Positions 9,807 through 18,546 of a DNA stretch of 64,000 bases are shown here, one piece after another; the first letter of the stretch is position 1, and each line of letters begins with the position of its first letter. The DNA comes from Enterobacter mori LMG 25706 (GTDB lineage: Bacteria > Pseudomonadota > Gammaproteobacteria > Enterobacterales > Enterobacteriaceae): positions 753,858 to 817,857 of the forward strand of contig NZ_GL890776.1 in assembly GCF_000211415.1 (NCBI RefSeq), read 5' to 3'. Under the pieces are notes generated by a model. The model was given only the letters and a program-made list of their open reading frames with translations. It did not search any database and was not told the origin of the DNA. The position numbers and the translations under genes were made by a program.

Positions 9807-10613
9807 ATGGTCGAAACCTTACTGGAAGTTCGTAACCTGAGTAAGACATTTCGCTACCGCACAGGGCTCTTTCACCGCCAGACCGTAGAGGCGGTAAAGC
9901 CGTTGAGCTTCACGCTGCGCGAGAAACAGACGCTGGCGATCATTGGCGAGAACGGTTCCGGAAAATCCACGCTGGCGAAAATGCTGGCGGGCATGGTTGA
10001 GCCAACCGATGGCGAAGTGCTGATTGACGATCACCCGCTAAAATTTGGTGACTACTCTTTCCGCAGCCAGCGCATCCGCATGATCTTTCAGGATCCGTCT
10101 ACTTCCCTCAATCCGCGCCAGCGAATTTCGCAGATCCTGGATTTCCCGCTGCGGTTGAATACCGACCTGGAGCCTGAAGCCCGACGTAAACGCATCGTCG
10201 AAACGCTGCGTTTAGTCGGACTGCTTCCCCATCCTGTAAGCTACTACCCGCACATGCTTGCACCGGGTCAGAAACAACGTCTGGGGCTGGCACGCGCGTT
10301 GATTCTGCGTCCTAAGGTGATTATTGCCGATGAAGCCCTTGCCTCGCTGGATATGTCGATGCGTTCGCAGTTAATTAACCTGATGCTGGAATTACAGGAA
10401 AAACAGGGTATCTCTTATATCTACGTGACCCAGCATCTTGGCATGATGAAACACATCAGCGACCAGGTCATGGTGATGCACCAGGGTGAAGTTGTCGAAC
10501 GAGGAAGTACGGCTGATGTGCTGGCCTCCCCGCTGCACGATTTGACAAAACGGCTCATCGCCGGGCATTTCGGTGAAGCATTGACCGCCGATGCGTGGAG
10601 AAAAGATCGATAA
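9807..10613 (+). CDS. sapF: SapF ATPase of the Sap transporter
   Basis: 268-residue ABC ATPase, the same length as in E. coli. Walker A is GENGSGKST. The signature region is degenerate in the usual SapF way (LAPGQKQRLGLARAL) and Walker B is PKVIIADEALASLD. It forms the ATPase pair with SapD. It starts one base after the sapD stop. If sapD is truly broken, SapF would lack its partner and the transporter would be impaired. Confidence 0.96.
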   Translation: MVETLLEVRNLSKTFRYRTGLFHRQTVEAVKPLSFTLREKQTLAIIGENGSGKSTLAKMLAGMVEPTDGEVLIDDHPLKFGDYSFRSQRIRMIFQDPSTSLNPRQRISQILDFPLRLNTDLEPEARRKRIVETLRLVGLLPHPVSYYPHMLAPGQKQRLGLARALILRPKVIIADEALASLDMSMRSQLINLMLELQEKQGISYIYVTQHLGMMKHISDQVMVMHQGEVVERGSTADVLASPLHDLTKRLIAGHFGEALTADAWRKDR

Positions 10614-10666
10614 GCACGAGATAGACGCTCCTGACGCAGCACTGAACTAAATTACTCAGCTGAATT

Positions 10667-10702
10667 AAGGATTAAATAGTTTATATACGCTATTTAATCC
10701 TT
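10667..10702 (+). terminator. Hairpin after sapF
   Basis: AAGGATTAAATAG and CTATTTAATCCTT form a perfect 13-bp stem around a 10-base loop, about 55 bases after sapF. The stem is AT-rich and only a short T-run follows. It probably ends the sap transcript. Confidence 0.6.
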
Positions 10703-10793
10703 TGCATTTTCGTCTCCACCCCCGCTCCATATTTCACACAAAATAAATCAATAGTTCCCCTCCAGAATATCCAGAAATTACGGAGGAGAAGAA

Positions 10794-11735
10794 ATGAATA
10801 ACGCCACTTACGTTCTCAAATACACTGAATATCTAATAAGAAAATGCCGCTCTTTTTTAATCACAGACCTGCATTTCCATACTACCAGGCTTAAAAAAGC
10901 CTCAGGAAGAATCCCAGACATTCAATCACCCACTACGTTGAGTGAAAAAATATGTCATCGTCTGGTCTATGATCATAATAACCTCTACACAATGCTCGCC
11001 GATAAACTCGCCGTTCGGGCATACGTATCCTCCAGAACAAAACGAGTGAAAACGGTGCCCCTAATTGGCGTTTATTCCCGGGCGTCTCAGATTGATTTTT
11101 CAGCACTCCCTGACAAGTTCGTCCTTAAGTGCAACCATGACAGTGGCAGCACAATAATATGTACAAACAAAGCGCAATTTAACTATAGGGCAGCGTGTAT
11201 AAAACTGAGTCTCGCGCTAAAGAAAAATTTGTATTACACCACGCGCGAATGGCAATACAAAAACATTGCGCCGAGTATACTTTGTGAGCCACTCATCGAT
11301 CTCTTCGATGATGCTGACAGGGATATAACGCCCGAAATGCTCAGGATCCATTGCTTTCATGGCGTTGCCCACTATATTGAAGCGGATTTTACGGATGATA
11401 ACGGCAAAGGTTTTATCAACGTTTATGACAGGCACTGGAACTTACAACCCTTTCAGATGGAATATCCGAATACTTCAGCAGATCCAGGCGAACCGGTCTT
11501 GTTCCGACAGGCATTGTTGGCATCCCAGGAGCTGGCGGCTGGAATTGACTACTGCCGCGTTGACCTTATGCTAAAGAAAGATGAAATCTATTTCAGTGAA
11601 ATAACCTTAAGCCCAAGACGCGGTAAACTGACGATTACCCCGCAGGAATGGGATGCTAAGTTAGGAAAAATATGGCATTTATCGCGGGCAGGAACATTTG
11701 ACCTGCCGCTGAATCTCACGAGTCGGGCCAGGTGA
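10794..11735 (+). CDS. TupA-like ATP-grasp protein
   Basis: 313 residues resembling the TupA-like ATP-grasp family, recognised from its motif order: LSEKICHRLVYDHNN near the N-terminus, the nucleotide loop KCNHDSGSTIICTNK near residue 110, EWQYKNIAPSILCEPLI, and a C-terminal metal and ATP region VDLMLKKDEIYFSEITLSP. Family members are usually found in capsule or polysaccharide clusters and are thought to make amide or peptide-like bonds. No such cluster is present here. A very strong GGAGGAG ribosome site precedes the ATG, in an AT-richer stretch. Its end overlaps the end of the convergent kinase gene by 20 bases. The substrate is unknown. Confidence 0.78.
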   Translation: MNNATYVLKYTEYLIRKCRSFLITDLHFHTTRLKKASGRIPDIQSPTTLSEKICHRLVYDHNNLYTMLADKLAVRAYVSSRTKRVKTVPLIGVYSRASQIDFSALPDKFVLKCNHDSGSTIICTNKAQFNYRAACIKLSLALKKNLYYTTREWQYKNIAPSILCEPLIDLFDDADRDITPEMLRIHCFHGVAHYIEADFTDDNGKGFINVYDRHWNLQPFQMEYPNTSADPGEPVLFRQALLASQELAAGIDYCRVDLMLKKDEIYFSEITLSPRRGKLTITPQEWDAKLGKIWHLSRAGTFDLPLNLTSRAR

Positions 11736-12780
11736 GTTTAAATATCGAATGGTTTTGCGTCGATAAGGTATAGGTAACATCGCCATCATGAGCCAGCATG
11801 ATGGCTTTTACCACCGACAGGCCCAAACCACAGCCTTCCGGGTTCAAATGTCTGGTGCCATTATCGCGCTGAAAGGGCTGAAATAAAAAATCATGAAACT
11901 CCCTGGGGATGCCCGGTCCCCCGTCCTGAATAAGGATATAATTGCCTTTATCAGAAACGCCATTTTTCACGATGAGTTTGCGCGAGGTTGAATAGTGTAA
12001 GGCATTGTCAAATAAAACGGTCAGACACTGATTGATGCGTAATGGATCGAATACGCATTGCTGATCTCTCAGTTCAGTATTGACGGTAAATGCCTTACGG
12101 TTGAACTCGGGCATGAATGTATCGAGTGCATCCTGTATTGTCCCTTTTAGATCCGTTCTGGACTGATATAAGGTGTATCCCGCCCCGCCACCCGAACTGA
12201 TAACCCGGAGATCTTCAATCAGACGGGTTAACCCTTCCGTCTGCTTGAGAAGATTATTAAACAGAACCGGCTCCGGGGTAAAAACACCGTCAACCAACCC
12301 CTGAAGCCGTCCGCGTAAGATCGTGACCGGGGTTCTCAGCTCGTGTGCAATAGCGGCATTCCAGGATTTCCTCTGAATATCCAGCGTCTGTAATTTTTCC
12401 GCCATTTCATTGAAATCCGTCACAAGGTGATTGATCTCACCAAGCCGGGAACTGGTACAAAATGCCCGGGCGTCCAAATCGCCCTGAGAAATCTTTTTCA
12501 GGCTGGACGCTACTGCGTTAAGCGGGGTGAGTATTCGCGATGAAAGTTTGACCGTGAAAAAGAGTGCAATAATCAGACTAACCGTTGTCACGGTCCCAAT
12601 CCATACCCAGTCCCACATCGTCATCTGCTCGTCATCGCCCGCAGCAGCGCCACCCGGGAGATGATCCAGAATAAAGGAGTAAAAAAACCAGGAGCCCAGT
12701 ATGGCGATGGCAATTATCGTAAACGTCAGCAACAGCATATACGTTAAGATCTGACGGCTCAGGACAGACTCTTTGTTCAT
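11716..12780 (-). CDS. AdeS/BaeS-like sensor histidine kinase
   Basis: 354-residue inner-membrane kinase. Helices at about residues 12-36 and 57-78 flank a very short periplasmic loop. Then come a HAMP segment, the H-box AAIAHELRTPVTIL with phosphoacceptor His146, an N-box NALHYS, and G-boxes QDGGPGIP and GCGLGLSVV. The stretch after the H-box (RGRLQGLVDGVFTPEPVLF) recalls Acinetobacter AdeS, which controls the AdeABC pump. The short loop suggests sensing in the membrane. Its ATG overlaps the regulator's stop by four bases. It most likely controls the divergent RND gene group. The family is certain; the closeness to AdeS is from memory. Confidence 0.9.
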   Translation of the reverse strand: MNKESVLSRQILTYMLLLTFTIIAIAILGSWFFYSFILDHLPGGAAAGDDEQMTMWDWVWIGTVTTVSLIIALFFTVKLSSRILTPLNAVASSLKKISQGDLDARAFCTSSRLGEINHLVTDFNEMAEKLQTLDIQRKSWNAAIAHELRTPVTILRGRLQGLVDGVFTPEPVLFNNLLKQTEGLTRLIEDLRVISSGGGAGYTLYQSRTDLKGTIQDALDTFMPEFNRKAFTVNTELRDQQCVFDPLRINQCLTVLFDNALHYSTSRKLIVKNGVSDKGNYILIQDGGPGIPREFHDFLFQPFQRDNGTRHLNPEGCGLGLSVVKAIMLAHDGDVTYTLSTQNHSIFKLTWPDS

Positions 12781-13481
12781 TTCTTTTCCCCAAGCCGATA
12801 GCCCATACCTCTGATGCTCTCGGGAACACCGTAAAGGCCAGCAAGCTCCAGTTTTTTACGCCACTTGCTCATATGGCTGTCAACCGTTCTGTCGAGAGTA
12901 TCACCTTCCGGCAGACACGCGTTGAGTAACTCTTCGCGCGAGCAGACCCTTCGCGGATATCTCACCAGCCAGGTAAGTAATTTAAATTCGGTCGTCGTTA
13001 ATACCGGGGAGATAACCTCTTCGCCCACGGTGACTTCCACGTAGAAGTCATCCGGATAGACCGTAATAAATGGCGTTCTGAGCGGCAGGGAACCCGCATG
13101 CTGTAGCGTGGGTTTCGTCCTGCGCAGCACCGCCTCAACCCGTGCGACAACTTCTGAAGGATTGAAGGGTTTGATCACGTAATCATCCGCGCCCAGTCTC
13201 AGCCCCATGAGTTTATCGACATCCTGATCAAGAGCAGAAACCATAATAACGGGGACAGAACTTTCCTGACGAAGCGTGGTAAGTACGCTCCAGCCGTCAC
13301 ATAGGGGCAGATGAATGTCCAGCAAGATGAGATCCGGTTTATGGAGGCGATTAAGCGTTATTGCCTGCTCGCCCTGGCTGGCCCTAAGCGTTTTCATTCC
13401 CGAGCGTTCTAAGTAGCTCATGAGTATATCGGCGATTTCATCTTCATCTTCAACGACAAGGATCAGTGTATTTTTGTACAT
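12777..13481 (-). CDS. AdeR/BaeR-like OmpR-family response regulator
   Basis: 234 residues: a receiver domain with acidic pocket VVEDEDE, phosphoacceptor Asp55 (LILLDIHLP) and conserved Lys in VIKPFNP, then an OmpR-type winged helix (TTTEFKLLTWLVRYPRRVCSREELL, RTVDSHMSKWRKKLE, RGMGYRLGE). The start has a GGAG ribosome site. It is the first gene of a two-gene operon with the kinase and is divergent from the small membrane protein and RND genes. OmpR-type regulators bind direct repeats spaced by about one helical turn, and candidates lie in the 267 bases upstream. Confidence 0.92.
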   Translation of the reverse strand: MYKNTLILVVEDEDEIADILMSYLERSGMKTLRASQGEQAITLNRLHKPDLILLDIHLPLCDGWSVLTTLRQESSVPVIMVSALDQDVDKLMGLRLGADDYVIKPFNPSEVVARVEAVLRRTKPTLQHAGSLPLRTPFITVYPDDFYVEVTVGEEVISPVLTTTEFKLLTWLVRYPRRVCSREELLNACLPEGDTLDRTVDSHMSKWRKKLELAGLYGVPESIRGMGYRLGEKK

Positions 13482-13610
13482 TTTATCTCCGTGGGTGAAA
13501 TCCCTTTGAGCACGCTATCAGACATCTTTAGCACAATAAGACACAGTCTTCGGGAAAAAGTGCCGTGGTCACAAAATTTTCCGGGGTGGATTTAAATTCC
13601 CTGTTATTTC

Positions 13611-13632
13611 TCCACACAGCATACACATTCAG
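13611..13632 (+). promoter_or_regulatory. Candidate response-regulator site between the two-component genes and the divergent operon
   Basis: TCCACACAGCA is followed immediately by TACACATTCAG, a loose direct repeat of period 11 (T-n-CACA). It lies 130 bases from the regulator start and about 120 bases before the small membrane-protein gene. The rest of the 267-base gap holds a 7-bp inverted repeat ATGCCTG/CAGGCAT at 13650-13678. AdeR in Acinetobacter is reported to use a TCCACACTT-type direct repeat; that comparison is from memory. Confidence 0.35.
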
Positions 13633-13748
13633 GCAATAAAGACTCGACAATGCCTGTTCAAAATAGCTGTGCAGGCATATGCCGTCTTTTCATCGATCGT
13701 AACTAATTAATCCTGTCCCTTAAAGACATTCTGAAGTTGGCTGAGATA

Positions 13749-14141
13749 ATGAACATGGAACTCTCTAAATATTTTCACCCTAAAAAAATCGGCATATATT
13801 CCCTGTTCCTGATGCTGTCCTGGGGATTATTATATATTTGGCTAGTGCTGATACACAGACTGGACGAAAAAGTCGCCTCGACACTACCCTCTTCCCCCAT
13901 CATGTATGGCTGCATCGCATTGTCGGTTGTCTCTTTGACAATCCAAAATAAAGCTGGCGCGCTGACTGAACTACTTGTCATCGCCTTCTGGTTAATGGTG
14001 ATTTTTGTTTATCTCATTATTACGTTCACCGTGCTGTTAAACGTGATGCCCGACATCGAAGATCTGATTTTTTATTACGAGTGTTATTTGATCATTTTTT
14101 TTGGCGGAACACCGCTGTACCTCATTATGAGAATGATTTGA
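13749..14141 (+). CDS. Small polytopic membrane protein of unknown function
   Basis: 130 residues from ATG 13749 (MNMELSKYFHPKKIG); an upstream TTG is possible and no start has a good ribosome site. About four hydrophobic segments are visible: IGIYSLFLMLSWGLLYIWLVL, PIMYGCIALSVVSL, ALTELLVIAFWLMVIFVYLI and CYLIIFFGGTPLYLIM. I do not recognise the family. It is the first gene on the RND side of the two-component system and is codirectional with the ABC membrane domain and the pump, so it may be an accessory or sensing subunit. That role is inference from position only. Confidence 0.6.
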   Translation: MNMELSKYFHPKKIGIYSLFLMLSWGLLYIWLVLIHRLDEKVASTLPSSPIMYGCIALSVVSLTIQNKAGALTELLVIAFWLMVIFVYLIITFTVLLNVMPDIEDLIFYYECYLIIFFGGTPLYLIMRMI

Positions 14142-14149
14142 ATCTGAGC

Positions 14150-14171
14150 TCCACACGTCCTCCACAAACCA
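14150..14171 (+). promoter_or_regulatory. Candidate response-regulator site before the ABC membrane-domain gene
   Basis: TCCACACGTCC is followed directly by TCCACAAACCA: the hexamer TCCACA occurs twice at a period of exactly 11 bases. This is about 95 bases before the ABC membrane-domain gene and is the cleaner of two such repeats in the island. Spacing and sequence suit an OmpR-family dimer, probably the nearby AdeR-like protein. Confidence 0.45.
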
Positions 14172-14264
14172 CCCATATCCTCTAAACAGGCACGCGGTAG
14201 TCTCTCTACCTCATTTTTTTCACAAAAATAATACACTGAAAAAGTCTGACACGACTTACCCATA

Positions 14265-15176
14265 ATGATGAATCGTAATAATAATCTCCGTTCTTCGGAA
14301 TCTGTCGGTGTGATGCACTCGCTTAAAAAACTCGCGATACGGCACCGAAAAAAATTGGTTGTCACTTTCTTGCTGGTGGTGGCCGAAAACGTCACTTTTT
14401 TACTTTATCCCGTTCTGGCAGGTATCACGATAAATGCCATCCTCGCAGGTGAGACGCTTAACGCCGCGCTGTATGGCCTGATGGTACTTTGTATGTGGTT
14501 CATCGGCGCGGCCAGACGGAGCGTAGACACCCGCACGTTTGCACGCATTTATGCCGGACTCGCGGTATCCGTCGTCCTGGCACAGCGCAAATATCAGCTA
14601 AACCATTCGGCAATCGCCGCCAGGGTAACGCTCTCGCGCGAATATGTGGATTTCTTTGAAATGCACCTTCCCCTGCTTATTACATCGCTGAGTTCACTTT
14701 TTGGTGCTGCAATCATGTTGCTGTTTCTTGAATTTTGGGCCGGCGTCATGTGCTTTGCGATTGTACTTATCCTCCTGGGATTTGTTTCCGGATATGCCCG
14801 TAAAAATGAATGGCTTTTCATGCGCCTGAATAATCGGCTGGAAAAAGAAGTGGATTATGTTCATCAGGCGGGTACGGCCACCCTTCACCGACATTACTCC
14901 ACGCTTGCGCGTTTACGTATCGCATTATCTGACCGCGAGGCGTGGGGTTATTTGTGGGTTGGCGTACTTGTTGCCGCACTTTTTACGCTGACTATCGTCT
15001 GGATGACGCGCTCAACCGGCATCACCGCCGGACATATCTATTCCGTGATGACCTACATGTGGATGTTCGCGACGAGTCTCGATGACGCACCGCAGCTTCT
15101 TGAGAAGTTTTCGCAACTCAGGGACATCGGTAAACGCGTTTCCACTGATGATGAAATTCACGTAACTGGACGTTAA
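14265..15176 (+). CDS. ABC-type six-helix membrane domain without an ATPase domain
   Basis: 303 residues resembling the transmembrane half of an exporter ABC protein (ABC_membrane_3 type). Helices are visible around VVTFLLVVAENVTFLLYPVLAG, LYGLMVLCMWFIGAA, LLITSLSSLFGAAIMLLFLEFW, GVMCFAIVLILLGFVSG, WGYLWVGVLVAALFTLTIVW and IYSVMTYMWMFATSL. The protein stops about where a nucleotide-binding domain would begin (LLEKFSQLRDIGKRV), and no Walker motif is present or encoded nearby. The start is uncertain: ATG 14265, 14268 or 14313, none with a clear ribosome site. It ends four bases before the RND pump gene, so the two are almost certainly cotranscribed. Confidence 0.78.
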   Translation: MMNRNNNLRSSESVGVMHSLKKLAIRHRKKLVVTFLLVVAENVTFLLYPVLAGITINAILAGETLNAALYGLMVLCMWFIGAARRSVDTRTFARIYAGLAVSVVLAQRKYQLNHSAIAARVTLSREYVDFFEMHLPLLITSLSSLFGAAIMLLFLEFWAGVMCFAIVLILLGFVSGYARKNEWLFMRLNNRLEKEVDYVHQAGTATLHRHYSTLARLRIALSDREAWGYLWVGVLVAALFTLTIVWMTRSTGITAGHIYSVMTYMWMFATSLDDAPQLLEKFSQLRDIGKRVSTDDEIHVTGR

Positions 15177-15180
15177 TTTA

Positions 15181-18100
15181 ATGCCTCATTTTTTTATTGA
15201 ACGCCCCGTTTTTGCCTGGGTAGTGGCGCTTTTTATCGTTCTGGCGGGACTTCTTTCTATTCCCCGTTTACCGATTTCGCAGTATCCGGCGGTGGCACCA
15301 CCGGGAATCATTATTTCCGTCAGTTACCCGGGGGCCAGCCCCGATATCATGAATACGTCGGTGGTGTCGTTAATAGAACGCGAAATCTCTGGAGTCGATA
15401 ACTTGCTCTATTTCGAATCATCCAGTGACACAACCGGTTCAGCATCAATTACCGTCACCTTTAAACCAGGCACGGACATCAAGCTGGCGCAGATGGACCT
15501 GCAGAATCAGATTAAGATCGTTGAGCCTCGTTTACCTCAGGCGGTAAGACAAAACGGCATTAACGTAGAGGCCGCTAATTCTGGATTCTTAATGATGGTG
15601 GGGCTGAAGTCCGCGACAGGTCAATTTGAGGAAGCCGATTTAAGCGACTACTTTGCCAGAAACGTCAGTGACGAGCTTCGTCGCGTGCCCGGCGTAGGGA
15701 AAGTTCAGCTATTTGGCGGCGAAAAAGCGCTGCGCATATGGTTGGATCCAACGAAGCTCCACAGCTATGGGCTTTCGGTAAGTGATGTTCTTACCGCTGT
15801 TGGCCAGCAAAATGCCCTGGTTTCGCCCGGTAAAACGGGAGATGAGCCAGCATCTGAAGGACAAGGTGTAACGTATCCCATCACCGTAAAGGGACAGCTC
15901 TCTTCGGTCGAGGCGTTCAGGAATATCACCCTGAAATCTGACGCATCCGGCGCCCGCCTGAAACTGTCCGACATTGCGCGGATTGAATCTGGCCTGCAAA
16001 GCTACGCCTTTGGTATCCGCGAAAATGGCGTGCCCGCAACGGCGGCGGCAATCCAGCTGTCGCCTGGCGCGAATGCAATGAGTACGGCTTCAGGCGTACG
16101 GGCGCGCATCGACGAGCTTTCCCGGGTGTTACCCGACGGAATGGCGTTTACGATCCCCTTCGATACCGCGCCGTTTGTAAAACTTTCTATCATGAAAGTT
16201 GTTCAGACATTTGTGGAAGCGATGATCCTCGTCTTCCTGGTTATGCTGCTGTTTCTGCACAAGATACGCTGTACGCTTATCCCGGCGATCGTTGCTCCCG
16301 TCGCACTTCTTGGCACCTTCACGGTGATGCTGTTGAGCGGCTACTCCATCAATATTCTGACGATGTTCGGCATGGTGCTGGCGATAGGGATTATTGTTGA
16401 TGATGCCATTGTGGTCGTAGAAAGCGTTGAACGACTGATGGAGGAAAAAAGCCTGTCCCCGCGTGACGCCACGCGGCAAGCCATGCAGGAAATCACCCCG
16501 GCGATTATAGGCATCACGCTGGTGCTAACCGCCGTCTTTATCCCCATGGGGTTTGCTGAAGGTTCCGTCGGGATTATCTACCGACAATTTTGTATTTCCA
16601 TGGCGGTCTCCATACTGCTGTCCGCGTTTCTTGCCCTGACACTGACACCTGCCCTGTGCGCAACGTTACTCAAGCCGCATAGGGCAGGAAAGAGCGGAGG
16701 TGGAGGGTTCGCGGCAGGGTTTAACGCACGCTTCCGTTCGCTCACGGTCTGTTACGAAGCCGGGCTGGGTGCCGTTCTGAAGCGAAGCGGACGTATGCTG
16801 TTGCTGTACGTTGCGCTTTGCGCTGCGCTGTTTTTAGGAATATCTACGTTACCGTCGTCCTTTCTGCCGGACGAAGATCAAGGCTACTTTATGTCCTCAA
16901 TCCAGCTGCCTTCTGATGCCACGATGCAGCGCACCCTCAACGTGGTTAAAAAGTTTGAAGAGAAAATTGCGGCCCGGCCGGATATTGAAAGCAACATAAT
17001 GATCCTGGGGTTTGGGTTTTCAGGTTCGGGACCGAATTCGGCTATGGCCTTCACCACGCTGAAGGACTGGAAAAATCGGCAGGGTTCGACGGCTCAGGAA
17101 GAAGCCGACCATATACAGGCCAGCATGGCGAACGTCTCGGATGCCGTCACGATGAGCCTGCTCCCGCCGGCCATTTCGGATATGGGCACCTCTTCGGGGT
17201 TCACCTGGTACGTGCAGGACAGAGCAGGACTGGGCTACGAGACGTTAAAGCGTGCTGCCGACGCGCTGGTCCTGCACGCTAATCAGCGCCCTGAACTGAG
17301 TGACGTCTACATAGACGGTCTGCCGGAAGGAACAAGCCTCGCGCTCCAGGTTGACAGAGAAAAGGCGGAAGCGATGGGCGTCTCATTTGATGAAATCAAC
17401 CAGACGCTCTCCGTCACCCAAGGCTCAAATTACGTCAATGACTATACGAATAACGGCCGCGTTCAGCAGGTGATTATTCAGGCCGATGCGCCCTACCGAA
17501 TGCAACCTGAACAGATACTGACACTATCAGTGAAAAACCGGTTGGGGCAGATGGTACCGGTATCTACGTTTGCCACGCTTTCCTGGAACGTTGCGCCGCA
17601 GCAGTTGACGCGTTACCAGGGATATTCTGCTATTCGCATTACCGGAAATGCGGCTTCGGGAGAGTCCAGCGGCACCGCAATGAAAATTATGGAGAGTTTG
17701 TCCAGAGATTTACCTCAGGGCATGGCGGGCGAGTGGGCCGGAAGTTCATTACAGGAGCGAAAATCGGAGTCTCAGCTTCCGGGCCTTATCGTCCTGTCGA
17801 TCCTGGTCGTATTTATGGTACTCGCCGCCCTGTATGAGAGCTGGTCTATTCCTTTTGCGGTCATGCTGGTCGTTCCGCTGGGTCTTATCGGCGCGGTGAT
17901 AGCTGTGTCTGTTGCCGGCATGACGAATGACGTTTTCTTCAAGGTCGGCCTGATTACGCTTATCGGCCTGTCAGCCAAGAACGCCATTTTAATTGTTGAA
18001 TTTGCCAGGCAACTCCATCGCCAGGGGCAGCCCCTGCTGGCGGCAACCATTCATGCCGCCAGCCAGCGCCTGCGCCCTATTCTGATGACCTCGTTAGCCT

Positions 18101-18276
18101 TTACTTTAGGGGTTGTTCCCTTGATGCTGGCCAGGGGGGCGAGCGACAGTACGCAGCATGCCATCGGTACCGGCGTATTTGGAGGCATGATCAGCGGTAC
18201 GCTTCTCGCGATCTTCTTCGTACCCGTTTTCTTTATCGTCATTGCGCGTTTCGTCGACAACATCAGGAAAGCGTGA
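15181..18276 (+). CDS. AcrB-type RND efflux permease with no adaptor gene
   Basis: 1031-residue hydrophobe/amphiphile efflux RND permease starting MPHFFIERPVFAWVVALFIVL, with two repeats of periplasmic loops and 12 helices. The proton-relay residues are present: Asp407-Asp408 in GIIVDDAIVVVE, the same positions as in AcrB, and Lys933 in LSAKNAILIVEF, equivalent to AcrB Lys940. Such pumps normally need a membrane-fusion adaptor and an outer-membrane channel. Neither is encoded here, so it may borrow AcrA-like and TolC partners. It is coupled to the ABC membrane-domain gene and lies beside an AdeRS-like system. Export of drugs or amphiphiles is inferred from the family; the real substrate is unknown. 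Confidence 0.9.
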   Translation: MPHFFIERPVFAWVVALFIVLAGLLSIPRLPISQYPAVAPPGIIISVSYPGASPDIMNTSVVSLIEREISGVDNLLYFESSSDTTGSASITVTFKPGTDIKLAQMDLQNQIKIVEPRLPQAVRQNGINVEAANSGFLMMVGLKSATGQFEEADLSDYFARNVSDELRRVPGVGKVQLFGGEKALRIWLDPTKLHSYGLSVSDVLTAVGQQNALVSPGKTGDEPASEGQGVTYPITVKGQLSSVEAFRNITLKSDASGARLKLSDIARIESGLQSYAFGIRENGVPATAAAIQLSPGANAMSTASGVRARIDELSRVLPDGMAFTIPFDTAPFVKLSIMKVVQTFVEAMILVFLVMLLFLHKIRCTLIPAIVAPVALLGTFTVMLLSGYSINILTMFGMVLAIGIIVDDAIVVVESVERLMEEKSLSPRDATRQAMQEITPAIIGITLVLTAVFIPMGFAEGSVGIIYRQFCISMAVSILLSAFLALTLTPALCATLLKPHRAGKSGGGGFAAGFNARFRSLTVCYEAGLGAVLKRSGRMLLLYVALCAALFLGISTLPSSFLPDEDQGYFMSSIQLPSDATMQRTLNVVKKFEEKIAARPDIESNIMILGFGFSGSGPNSAMAFTTLKDWKNRQGSTAQEEADHIQASMANVSDAVTMSLLPPAISDMGTSSGFTWYVQDRAGLGYETLKRAADALVLHANQRPELSDVYIDGLPEGTSLALQVDREKAEAMGVSFDEINQTLSVTQGSNYVNDYTNNGRVQQVIIQADAPYRMQPEQILTLSVKNRLGQMVPVSTFATLSWNVAPQQLTRYQGYSAIRITGNAASGESSGTAMKIMESLSRDLPQGMAGEWAGSSLQERKSESQLPGLIVLSILVVFMVLAALYESWSIPFAVMLVVPLGLIGAVIAVSVAGMTNDVFFKVGLITLIGLSAKNAILIVEFARQLHRQGQPLLAATIHAASQRLRPILMTSLAFTLGVVPLMLARGASDSTQHAIGTGVFGGMISGTLLAIFFVPVFFIVIARFVDNIRKA

Positions 18277-18546
18277 ATACCCTGGTGGGATCACCCTTCC
18301 TCTCTGGTTGGATGAGGCGAAGCTGTTGCCGGGTGATATACTGGACGAATGCTGAAATTTTGAGCCCCCGCGAGTCCGCGGTGCATTCTTCGGGGCAGGC
18401 GTCTTCGGAGAAGTGCGAGAAATATCGTGACACAAGGGGCTGTGAGTGGGCTATAATTTCGAGCTAATTTCGAATGATTTTGAAATACTGCCTGTAACGC
18501 TATGAATTACAAGGCAAAATTAGCAATGAATATAAGGATTAAAGCT
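18277..18546 (+). promoter_or_regulatory. fabI upstream region with promoter
   Basis: 270 bases between the RND gene and fabI. TATAAT at 18452-18457 has a GTGACA-like -35 about 18-19 bases upstream, and the stretch after it (TTTCGAGCTAATTTCGAA) has a short repeated TTTCGA. AAGGA precedes the fabI ATG. E. coli has ycjD between sapF and fabI; I see no ycjD here. The first 170 bases hold nothing I can name. Confidence 0.55.

Noticed and set aside
18273..18467. 64-codon frame before fabI
   Set aside because: Overlaps the RND gene end and the fabI promoter; composition looks random and there is no ribosome site.
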